Shown here piece after piece: positions 54,983 to 64,000 of a stretch of 64,000 bases of DNA (position 1 is its first letter; every line of letters begins with the position of its first letter). Source of the stretch: Escherichia albertii NBRC 107761 = DSM 17582 (GTDB lineage: Bacteria; Pseudomonadota; Gammaproteobacteria; Enterobacterales; Enterobacteriaceae); assembly GCF_000759775.1 (NCBI RefSeq), contig NZ_BBMY01000010.1:1-64000 (forward strand), read 5' to 3'. The notes beneath the pieces were generated by a model. That model made no database searches. It worked only from the letters and a program-made list of their open reading frames with translations, and was not told the DNA's origin. A program made the translations under genes and the position numbers.

Positions 54983-55912
54983 ATGTCCAAAAAGATTGCC
55001 GTGATTGGCGAATGCATGATTGAGCTTTCCGAGAAAGGCGCAGACGTTAAGCGCGGTTTCGGCGGCGATACCCTGAATACTTCCGTTTATATTGCCCGTC
55101 AGGTCGTCCCTGAGGAGTTAACGGTTCATTACGTAACTGCGCTGGGAACGGACAGTTTTAGCCAACAGATGCTGGATACCTGGCACGCTGAAAACATCGA
55201 TACTTCCCTGACTCAACGGATGGAAAATCGTCTGCCGGGCCTTTACTACATTGAAACCGACAGCACTGGCGAGCGTACTTTCTACTACTGGCGTAACGAA
55301 GCGGCCGCAAAATTCTGGCTGGAGAGCGAGCAATCTGCGGCAATTTGTGCAGAGTTGGCGAATTTCGATTACCTCTATCTTAGTGGCATTAGCCTGGCGA
55401 TCCTGAGTCCAACCAGTCGTGAGAAACTCCTTTCCCTACTGCACGAATGCCGCGCCAACGGCGGGAAGGTTATTTTCGACAATAACTACCGTCCGCGCCT
55501 GTGGGCAAGTAAAGAAGAAACGCAACAGGTGTACCAGCAGATGCTGGAATGCACAGATATCGCCTTCCTGACGCTGGACGACGAAGACGCGCTGTGGGGC
55601 CAACAGCCAGTGGAAGACGTCATTGCGCGTACCCATAACGCGGGCGTGAAAGAAGTGGTGGTGAAGCGCGGGGCAGATTCTTGCCTGGTGTCCATTGCTG
55701 GCGAAGAGTTAGTGGATGTTCCTGCGGTGAAACTGCCGAAAGAGAAAGTGATCGACACCACCGCAGCTGGCGACTCTTTCAGTGCCGGTTATCTGGCGGT
55801 ACGCCTGACTGGCGGCAATGCAGAAGACGCCGCGAAACGCGGACATCTGACCGCAAGCACCGTTATTCAGTATCGCGGCGCGATTATCCCGCGTGAAGCA
55901 ATGCCAGCGTAA
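54983..55912 (+). CDS. kdgK: KdgK 2-keto-3-deoxygluconate kinase
   Basis: A 309-residue PfkB-family sugar kinase that phosphorylates KDG for entry into the Entner-Doudoroff route, used in hexuronate breakdown. The N-terminal signature GGDTLNTSVYIAR and C-terminal DTTAAGDSFSAGYLA (catalytic Asp) are present. Divergent from pdeH. Followed by the hairpin AGCTGGATA / TATCCAGCT (55930-55961). Confidence 0.97.
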   Translation: MSKKIAVIGECMIELSEKGADVKRGFGGDTLNTSVYIARQVVPEELTVHYVTALGTDSFSQQMLDTWHAENIDTSLTQRMENRLPGLYYIETDSTGERTFYYWRNEAAAKFWLESEQSAAICAELANFDYLYLSGISLAILSPTSREKLLSLLHECRANGGKVIFDNNYRPRLWASKEETQQVYQQMLECTDIAFLTLDDEDALWGQQPVEDVIARTHNAGVKEVVVKRGADSCLVSIAGEELVDVPAVKLPKEKVIDTTAAGDSFSAGYLAVRLTGGNAEDAAKRGHLTASTVIQYRGAIIPREAMPA

Positions 55913-55929
55913 AAACGACGTATGCAAAA

Positions 55930-55961
55930 AGCTGGATAACGTGTCAGGCCTCTATCCAGCT
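55930..55961. terminator. kdgK/yhjJ terminator hairpin
   Basis: AGCTGGATA / TATCCAGCT stem with a 14-base loop between the convergent kdgK and yhjJ, 18 bases after the kdgK stop. Confidence 0.65.
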
Positions 55962-56015
55962 CTTCCAGAAACGCCTGATGGCAGCGCTAACTCATCACCA
56001 TCAGGCTGACCTCTA

Positions 56016-57512
56016 TTACTGTACGGGTGGAATATCCGTAACTTCGGGATGCACATCATCCGTGGCGACAGACGTCGCTGCAGCGGCGGTAGATGGCGCC
56101 ATGATCTGCTCCCAGGTAGCCTGCAAATCTTTCATGTTAAATTCCGGCTCGCCTTTCGGCTGCAGCAGAATTAACGCCATATCGTTCGACAGTTGCTGGC
56201 GCAGATCCTGATTCAACATTTCGACTGTCAGACTATTGAGGAAATCCTGACGCAGCTTCTGATATTGCTCCGGCGCGATATCGACTACCTGATTTTGCAA
56301 CGAACGCATCCGTTGCCCCATCAGAATATCGGTATCAGCACGAGCATAAGCGGCAAATAGTTTCTGTAACTCCAGTTTCTTTTGTGCAACCAGAGCGTTG
56401 AACTCTTCTTCCGGCAGACCTTTATCACGAACTTTCGCCAGTTCACGCGCCACCAGATTAAGGTTGCTGTTCAGCTTGTCATTCGGCGATTCAATGTTAA
56501 TAGCGCATTGCGCACGTAAATACAGCACGCGACAATCAAATCCAAGACCGATATCTTTGCTGTTATTGGCGCTTAACGTTTGCTGAACGTGCCAGAACAG
56601 CGCCTCACGGGCCAGATCAGCGCGCCAGTAGCGCAACAATGCGGCTGACTCACGAATCGGCTGCCACGGGTTATCCCACATAATGGATAACCGATCCTGG
56701 CGCACCGTGTCGGTCATAATGCTAACCGCTTCCGCACGCAGTGGAGAAAGGGTTGGCACCGGAGCCGGTGTTTCGCGTTTGCCTTTCAGCTCACCGAACG
56801 TTTTGTTGATTTGGTCGATAACCGAACGCGCATCGACGTTCCCCACCACCAACAGCGTCATTGCGTCCGGGGTGTACCATTTCTGGTAGAAGTCTTTAAT
56901 CTTTTCCGCTTCCACAGGCTGTTTCAGCGGATCGGCAGGATCATGACCTAACAAGGTCGAGCCTTTCAGGCGATAACGCCACCAGCCTTCTTTGGTATCG
57001 ACAGGCCAGGTTGCCACCATGTCCTGACTTTGCAGCGCATGGTTAACCGTTTCTGGCGTGATGGTTAGCTTGCCAGAGCTATTCGCCAGATAAGAGAGCG
57101 CTTCTTTCAGCAAGTCATTACGATTATTTGGCAGACTAAGATTAAATAGCGTGGTGTCATAAGAGACGATCACCGGCGGCATCGGACGCTTAGGGTCAAT
57201 TCCCTGTTGCCATAATGAGCGCGCCTGCGCCGCTTCCAGACCACCGCTTTGCGTTAGCGCAATACGGGGAATCGCGTGGCTGTAACCGCTCTGTTGTGTA
57301 CTCTCGGCGAGCGAACCGGTATTAACCAGCAGGCGAATTTCAACACGATCGCTGGGACGCTGAGGCGTGGTCAGAACTTGCCACTGTAATCCGTTGGAGA
57401 GCGTCCCCTGTTGCCATGCTGGATCAGGCTGGAGCGCATCTGCCTGCACATAGCCAGCAGTGGCCATCACCAGCAAACCGCCCGCTAAAAGTCGAATTTT
57501 TGTGCCCTGCAT
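56016..57512 (-). CDS. yhjJ: YhjJ periplasmic M16-like protein, zinc site degenerate
   Basis: A 498-residue protein with a signal peptide (GGLLVMATAGYVQA) and the M16 (pitrilysin/insulinase) fold. Where active M16 enzymes have HxxEH, this reads SGYSHAIPRIAL, so the zinc-binding pair is missing and it is probably not a protease. Family core elements (WYTPDAMTLLVVGNVDARSV) are kept. Full length as in K-12; function unknown, with a role in export of other proteins proposed for relatives. Confidence 0.9.
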   Translation of the reverse strand: MQGTKIRLLAGGLLVMATAGYVQADALQPDPAWQQGTLSNGLQWQVLTTPQRPSDRVEIRLLVNTGSLAESTQQSGYSHAIPRIALTQSGGLEAAQARSLWQQGIDPKRPMPPVIVSYDTTLFNLSLPNNRNDLLKEALSYLANSSGKLTITPETVNHALQSQDMVATWPVDTKEGWWRYRLKGSTLLGHDPADPLKQPVEAEKIKDFYQKWYTPDAMTLLVVGNVDARSVIDQINKTFGELKGKRETPAPVPTLSPLRAEAVSIMTDTVRQDRLSIMWDNPWQPIRESAALLRYWRADLAREALFWHVQQTLSANNSKDIGLGFDCRVLYLRAQCAINIESPNDKLNSNLNLVARELAKVRDKGLPEEEFNALVAQKKLELQKLFAAYARADTDILMGQRMRSLQNQVVDIAPEQYQKLRQDFLNSLTVEMLNQDLRQQLSNDMALILLQPKGEPEFNMKDLQATWEQIMAPSTAAAATSVATDDVHPEVTDIPPVQ

Positions 57513-57691
57513 GTGAACCCCTGATCAACTATCCTGGTAATAAAAGACTGCCCGTTATCGGACAATCTAAATGACGTTAAAAACACTTCGTTTTAGACCG
57601 CAAGAACATGGAAATGTCACGGAAGAAGTGAAATAAACCCGATCTCACCCAGGAGGTAAGTTCGGGCACAGGGGTCAATTATGCGCAAACA

Positions 57692-57717
57692 CCCGCACTC
57701 GGGGAAGGGAGTGCGGG
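57692..57717 (-). terminator. dctA terminator hairpin
   Basis: CCCGCACTC / GAGTGCGGG, 9-base perfect stem with an 8-base loop, 15 bases after the dctA stop. Confidence 0.75.
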
Positions 57718-57731
57718 CATAAGTAGTGAGA

Positions 57732-59054
<1,323 letters not shown>

Positions 59055-59200
59055 TTATGGGGTACCTGCGGCCTTAAAATAACACCCAGACAACATCGCA
59101 GAAATGTACCTGGATCATAATTGAAACAATAATGTTAAAAAGTTTGAGCTAGCTCGCACAAACCAGCACTTTTTAAAGTTTTGTAATCAGTTTGAGGTAA

Positions 59201-61189
59201 CTACTTTTCTTCCAGGTAACTCTCTTCGAAGATTTCGATAGGGAGTGGACGCGCAAACAGGAAGCCCTGAGCAATGCCGACGCCCGCTTTTGCCAGCCAG
59301 TCACGTTGCGCTTCTGTTTCCACGCCTTCAGCAATAATTTGCAGATTCAGGCTTTTGGCCAGCATGATGATTGCGGCAATCATGCTGCTATCTTCCGGTA
59401 AACCATCGACAAACATTTTGTCGATTTTCAGCACGTCGATCGGCAACGATTTCATATGCTGCAACTGACGCAGCCCTGCATAACCCATGCCGAAATCATC
59501 CAGCGCCACCTGAACGCCTGCGTTACGTAGTGGGCGAAGGATCGCCACTGCCGCATGCGGGTCATCAATACGTCGACTTTCTGTGACTTCCAGAATCAGT
59601 GTCCCAGGCTGAATGCGATAACGGGTCAGCAGCTCCAGCATATCCGGCACCATATTCGGATGCATAAGCTGTAAGGCCGAGAGATTCACTGACAGCGGCA
59701 GCATAAAGCCGCGTTCCTGCCAGGCAGCAAGCAGTCGGCAAGACTCCTCCAGCACCCAATGACCGACGGCCACCATCAGCCCACAGGATTCAATGCGATC
59801 GATTAGTCCATCCGGTAATTCCCAACGACCATCCGGTTGTTGGATACGCAGTAGTACTTCCGCACTGACTATCTTGCCGCTGGTCATCTCCACCTGCGGC
59901 TGCAACCAGACAGCAAACTTATGATTTTCCAGCGCATTAAGGATGTCGCTCTCTTCAGTCAGCCGTTGCTGAGCGGCCTCCATCTGTTGCGGATCGTAGA
60001 ACTGAATCTGGTTCTTGCCTTTATGTCGCGCAGTAAACGCCGCAGAAATAGCACGGCTATAAAGTTGTTCGGCGGTGAGATCGCCATAGTACATCGCCAC
60101 GCCGATACTACAGTGCGGACGCAGTTGAATACGTTCAATCGGCAAGCGCTCACACATAATAGTGAGCACTTGCTGACCTAAAGTAATGGCGTGCCACGGT
60201 TCCTGCACGCCATTGGCGATAACAGCAAAGTCGTAACCACTGACCTGTGCGAGGATCATACGTGGCGACAGTACCGATTTGAGTTTCTCCACCAGCGTCA
60301 GCAGCAGGATTTCCCGTTGCGCCTCTTCCAGCACGCCCGCAGTATCGCGCAGAGTCTCGCAGGTGATGATCATCAACGCAGTGGTTTGTTTACGTGCCAC
60401 CACCTGTTCCAGCATCTCCATCAGCAATGCTTTATTCGGTAGATCTGAAACCGGGTAGCGCATCGCATTCTCATTCTGTTCTTCATAATGGCGCTGTAAC
60501 AATTGCTGATTGAGGTTATAACTGCGCACCAGCATACCGATTTCATCATCCTGGTGCAGACGCGGCAGAGCCAGTTGATGACCGATAATCTCCTGTGGAG
60601 GGATCGCGTTAAGTTCACGGGCGATATTGCGTAATGGATGCAAAATCAGTCGGTTAATGCACCAGCTAATCGCTACTGTCAGAATTAATGACAATAGTAA
60701 GTAAATGGTCACTAACGTAGAAAGGGTACTCATCACGAACTTGTACATGCGAAAAGAGTCCGACTGAAGCACCAGATAGGCAATCGGCTGTGGATTTGCC
60801 GGTCGTTCCAGTGAATAGACGCCCAGCGAGATTTGTACCGGTAGCTCAAACAGTCGGGTGACCATCACCGGCACCGGACGCTCTGGTATGAAACTTTTAC
60901 GCAACGCCTGAAACTGGTTAGGTAACACAACATCGGCGCGGCTGACCACGCCCGCCGGTTTAATGCTGGCAAGAATCGCTTCCGCCTGGGGAATATCCCC
61001 TTTCAAAATGGCGGAAGATAAGGGTTCGCGGACAGAGCGGGCAATGCTTTCCAGTTGCGTAGCCGTGTTATAGCGATTCTGCTGCACCAGATGGAACAGC
61101 AAAACGGTGCAAAAGATAAAAACGAACACCAGGACAACGGCTGCCACCATTGCCATCTGCTTGATTGTTAACGAGCGACTTACGCGCAA
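59201..61189 (-). CDS. pdeK: PdeK (YhjK/HmsP) GGDEF-EAL protein
   Basis: A 662-residue inner-membrane protein: TM helix (about 11-33), periplasmic domain, second TM (about 155-178), HAMP-like linker, degenerate GGDEF domain (the motif reads SGYDF) and an EAL domain ([37 protein letters not shown]) with the phosphodiesterase residues kept. It is expected to lower c-di-GMP locally, next to the bcs cellulose genes; its Yersinia homologue HmsP limits biofilm. Confidence 0.95.
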   Translation of the reverse strand: MRVSRSLTIKQMAMVAAVVLVFVFIFCTVLLFHLVQQNRYNTATQLESIARSVREPLSSAILKGDIPQAEAILASIKPAGVVSRADVVLPNQFQALRKSFIPERPVPVMVTRLFELPVQISLGVYSLERPANPQPIAYLVLQSDSFRMYKFVMSTLSTLVTIYLLLSLILTVAISWCINRLILHPLRNIARELNAIPPQEIIGHQLALPRLHQDDEIGMLVRSYNLNQQLLQRHYEEQNENAMRYPVSDLPNKALLMEMLEQVVARKQTTALMIITCETLRDTAGVLEEAQREILLLTLVEKLKSVLSPRMILAQVSGYDFAVIANGVQEPWHAITLGQQVLTIMCERLPIERIQLRPHCSIGVAMYYGDLTAEQLYSRAISAAFTARHKGKNQIQFYDPQQMEAAQQRLTEESDILNALENHKFAVWLQPQVEMTSGKIVSAEVLLRIQQPDGRWELPDGLIDRIESCGLMVAVGHWVLEESCRLLAAWQERGFMLPLSVNLSALQLMHPNMVPDMLELLTRYRIQPGTLILEVTESRRIDDPHAAVAILRPLRNAGVQVALDDFGMGYAGLRQLQHMKSLPIDVLKIDKMFVDGLPEDSSMIAAIIMLAKSLNLQIIAEGVETEAQRDWLAKAGVGIAQGFLFARPLPIEIFEESYLEEK

Positions 61190-61270
61190 ATTGTCTCCCC
61201 CCGGAAATCCCAGATTGCCGCCCGAGTATACCCGATCGCGGCGGCATTAAGAGAGGCGCTATCTGAAAAC

Positions 61271-64000
61271 TTACCAGTCGGCGTAAGGTATTAGCGGCTG
61301 CGGCGGTAAATCCATATCACCTTGCCATCCAGCGGCGGAATACCGTACATAAAGCTGGAAATGGCTTGGTGCATAATCCTTCGCTTTCTGGATATCAATC
61401 GCCGTACCAACAAACCAGTTAGACGTGACGCGTCGTTCAAGTAACGCTCGCGCCGTGTAACCAAAGCCCTGGCTGCTGCTACCACTGTTGGATTGCTGCG
61501 CTGCTTCTTCCTGCCAGTCGGTCGGGATCAGGTTCATCAGCGGATAACGCGGCATGGTTTTGGTCCGTGAGTGCGACCATGAGCCTGAAGCGCCCAGCTC
61601 CCACGACCAGTTTTCCGTCCGTTCCCGCCACATCACCGGCACCGCAAACGACAGGTATTCCTGCGGGCTATAGTAGCCGCCCTGACCCAGTGAGTACCCA
61701 CTCAGGTCTTTGTCGTAATGCCAGATCATATTGTTAAGACCAATGGTCACACGGCGATTATTCTCGTTGATGATTTTATAGTAATAGCCCGTCATCCAGC
61801 GCACGCGCCAGTTATCTCCGACATTTTTACCGGTTAACCGATCGCCGCTAAGTGATGCCCAGACACCGTTCGCCTCGCCTCTGTCATAGCTCAGGCTTAT
61901 CCCTGCGCCATCGGCACGCACGCCGCCCCATTTTTTCCTGGTATTACTCGGAGAGTCTTTTTGCCCGCCGAAGGCCAGCATTGAACTGGAGACAGGTCGA
62001 CGATGCGCGTCAACGGTATAGCCAAGCGGACCGATATCATCGCTGTAGCTAATACCGCCAACCACATCTACCACGTTGAACCCCATCGGCGTGGTGCCAA
62101 TATCCCAGCTCCAGGTATTGTTACGCCAGCCAACCGCAACGCTGGCGCCAGAATCTGACTGACTGCGATTGCCGCTACAGTCCTGCAACGTACAGGTTCC
62201 CCAGTTATCATCCCATTTACCATCGGCATTAGTGGAGAAACTGCCGACGTTCATATTGACGAAATCACTGCGAAAGAACATTCGCCCGTCGGAATACGGC
62301 GCATCCACCTGCAACATGGTGGTATGGGCTTTCAGATCGGAGTAACCGCCAGTACCGCTTGAGCCCCAGTAATCATGCTCAAGAGTGACGTTAAGATCCT
62401 GCTGACGATAAAGATCTGCCGCATCGCTGCGTACGCCGCGTTTCAGCCAGTCGTCTTTCTCGTCATTACGGGTAAGGCGGGTAAAGGTGTCGTTATCCTG
62501 CGGACGCGTCGTCGTCACACCGGAAGCGATCATCGCGTCTTTGTAGGTTTCCAGCGCCTGTTGCGGTTCACCTGCCTGCGCCTCAAATTTTGCGCCATCG
62601 CGCAGTATCATCGCGCTTTCCATCGACGGCGGCTGAGATTTTGCCTGCGGGATCAACGTATTAAATGTCCGCTGCGCTGCTGCGGTATCGCCAAGCTGCG
62701 CCTGCACCAGCGCCACGCGCCGCTGAGTGTTCAGCGAGGCGTTATCGGTGGCGGGAAGTTTCGCCAGTTGGCTGCGCGCCGCCGCTTTGTCGCCTGCGGC
62801 AATATCGACTTCCGTCAGGCCAAGAATGGCATCGGCGTTATTCGGCTCCCGCGCCAGCACATTCTGATATGCCGCGCGGGCGGCGGCGTCATCGCGTCGC
62901 TGTTGCGCCCAGTCAGCCAGCGTAAGATCAATGCGCGTGGAAGGCGGTTGCTGGCGTAGCATCGCCTCCGCATCCTGTTCTTTGCCGCTGTCTCGTAGAC
63001 GATTAGCCGTTTCCAGTACCTGATCGCTTTGCAGGCGATTCACCAGTTCCTGAATGTTGCCGTTCCACTGGGCGCGCGGCAGATTGTTGATATGCGCCAG
63101 CGCTGCCCGTTCCTGATCGTGACCGGAGAGATACAGTCCGTAAGCGTAAACCTGGTCCGGGTCGTTCGGCTTCTGTTGCGCCAGGTTACGCATTAACGTA
63201 TCAGCCTGGGTGCGTTGTCCGGCCTGCCAGAGATCCTGCGAGAGCCGGTAAGTTACCCACACACTGCCGGGGTCCAGCGCCAGTCGTTGCCGCTGAAGTG
63301 CTGCCGCCTGCGCCCATTTCCCCTGATTTTCCAGTGCCTCCGCCTGTTGTGATAAGCGATCGTTTTGCAGACTGCGTTCAATATCATCAATGCTGCGCCG
63401 TTGGCTGGCAGAGAGCGATGCAATAAACGCTTCGGCTTTTTCTGGCGATTGCTGCCGATAAATGTTCGCCAGTCCACGCACGGCGTTGGTGTTGCTGCTG
63501 TCCATGCGCAGGGTCTGCTGATAATAACGTTCGGCGGCGGGGTAATCTTTTCGCGCCATTGCCACATCGCCCAGCCCCAGCACCGCATAGCTGTCGGTGT
63601 TATCGACATTGCGTGCCTGCTGGAACAGGCGTTCCGCCTGATCAGGATTGTTCGCTTTCAGTGCGGCATCACCCTGTTGGATCGCCAGCCAATAACGGTT
63701 CACTTTCAGCAAACTGTTCCATTTGTCGTTGTTGCTGCTGTGCGGGTCCAGCGCGAGGGCTTTTTCCAGATTCGCTACCGCATTCGCGCGATCGCCTTTC
63801 TGGGAATACGCCTGGCCCAGCGCCCCTAGCGCTTCACTGTCTTTCGGATTCGCCCGAACGGCCTGTTGCAATTCAGGAATGGCTTTACCTGCCATGCCAG
63901 AATCCACCGCCGCTAAACCTTGCGCACGAGCACGAAAAGCGGGATCGGCCAGTTGTTTTTGTTGTTCCGCCAGTTGCGACTGCGCGGCAGCCACGCTATC
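61271..64000 (-). CDS. bcsC: BcsC cellulose export protein (3' part, runs off window)
   Basis: The last 909 or so residues of BcsC, with the N terminus beyond the window. A long series of TPR repeats (for example LANIYRQQSPEKAEAFIASL, LGLGDVAMARKDYPAAERYY) fills about the first 550 residues, followed by the outer-membrane barrel domain (from about HDYWGSSGTGGYSDLKAH to the C-terminal AAGWQGDMDLPPQPLIPYADW). BcsC guides cellulose across the periplasm and outer membrane. The frame is open over the whole visible part. Confidence 0.97.
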   Translation of the reverse strand, partial: DSVAAAQSQLAEQQKQLADPAFRARAQGLAAVDSGMAGKAIPELQQAVRANPKDSEALGALGQAYSQKGDRANAVANLEKALALDPHSSNNDKWNSLLKVNRYWLAIQQGDAALKANNPDQAERLFQQARNVDNTDSYAVLGLGDVAMARKDYPAAERYYQQTLRMDSSNTNAVRGLANIYRQQSPEKAEAFIASLSASQRRSIDDIERSLQNDRLSQQAEALENQGKWAQAAALQRQRLALDPGSVWVTYRLSQDLWQAGQRTQADTLMRNLAQQKPNDPDQVYAYGLYLSGHDQERAALAHINNLPRAQWNGNIQELVNRLQSDQVLETANRLRDSGKEQDAEAMLRQQPPSTRIDLTLADWAQQRRDDAAARAAYQNVLAREPNNADAILGLTEVDIAAGDKAAARSQLAKLPATDNASLNTQRRVALVQAQLGDTAAAQRTFNTLIPQAKSQPPSMESAMILRDGAKFEAQAGEPQQALETYKDAMIASGVTTTRPQDNDTFTRLTRNDEKDDWLKRGVRSDAADLYRQQDLNVTLEHDYWGSSGTGGYSDLKAHTTMLQVDAPYSDGRMFFRSDFVNMNVGSFSTNADGKWDDNWGTCTLQDCSGNRSQSDSGASVAVGWRNNTWSWDIGTTPMGFNVVDVVGGISYSDDIGPLGYTVDAHRRPVSSSMLAFGGQKDSPSNTRKKWGGVRADGAGISLSYDRGEANGVWASLSGDRLTGKNVGDNWRVRWMTGYYYKIINENNRRVTIGLNNMIWHYDKDLSGYSLGQGGYYSPQEYLSFAVPVMWRERTENWSWELGASGSWSHSRTKTMPRYPLMNLIPTDWQEEAAQQSNSGSSSQGFGYTARALLERRVTSNWFVGTAIDIQKAKDYAPSHFQLYVRYSAAGWQGDMDLPPQPLIPYADW

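Overview
This window is a chromosomal segment of Escherichia coli. From about 9.5 kb onward, gene order and protein sequences follow the K-12 yhiN-to-bcsC segment (yhiN, pitA, uspB, uspA, dtpB, rsmJ, prlC, rlmJ, gor ... bcsC). It is not a K-12-type strain. It carries the chu haem-uptake locus between dctR and hdeB, lacks arsRBC, yhiD and yhjG at their K-12 positions, and has a Tn7-like transposon at yhiN. The chu locus fits a phylogroup B2/D/E/F-type lineage.

Layout. (1) Positions 1-9508 are the right-hand part of a Tn7-like transposon on the minus strand: tnsA, tnsB, tnsC, a TnsD-type TniQ protein and a second, short TniQ protein. Cargo further left is an orphan HipB-like regulator with a paired operator and an OLD/ABC-type ATPase whose stop overlaps the start of a gene beyond the window. 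The right end has three TnsB-type repeats and a TGT terminus that appears to supply the last four codons and stop codon of yhiN. (2) 9.5-21.1 kb is core chromosome: phosphate and peptide transport, stress proteins, 16S and 23S rRNA methylases, oligopeptidase A and glutathione reductase. (3) 21.1-23.4 kb is a small accessory patch: the SOS-induced dinQ peptide gene with its agr-type antisense repeats, a second copy of the gor 3' end, a truncated ORF, a HigBA-like toxin-antitoxin pair led by a five-copy heptanucleotide repeat, and a remnant of another antitoxin-like gene. (4) 23.5-24.7 kb is slp-dctR. (5) 24.8-33.8 kb is chuSA and chuTWXYUV: outer-membrane haem receptor, periplasmic and inner-membrane transport, and haem breakdown, with Fur boxes and an RNA thermometer on chuA. 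(6) 33.8-45.4 kb is the acid fitness island: hdeAB, hdeD, gadE, mdtEF, gadW, gadY, gadX, gadA. (7) 45.6-64 kb is yhjA, treF, yhjB, yhjC, yhjD, yhjE, pdeH, kdgK, yhjJ, dctA, pdeK and the 3' part of bcsC.

How the genes work together. Slp, DctR, HdeABD, the Gad regulators and GadA protect against acid in stationary phase. The chu genes bring in haem and extract its iron. pdeH and pdeK degrade cyclic di-GMP beside the cellulose-export gene bcsC, linking motility control to matrix export.

Most novel signals: the two-TniQ Tn7-like element at yhiN with probable defence cargo, the heptamer ATG/TGA repeat array in front of the toxin gene, and the duplicated gor tail. No tRNA, rRNA or CRISPR array was recognised.
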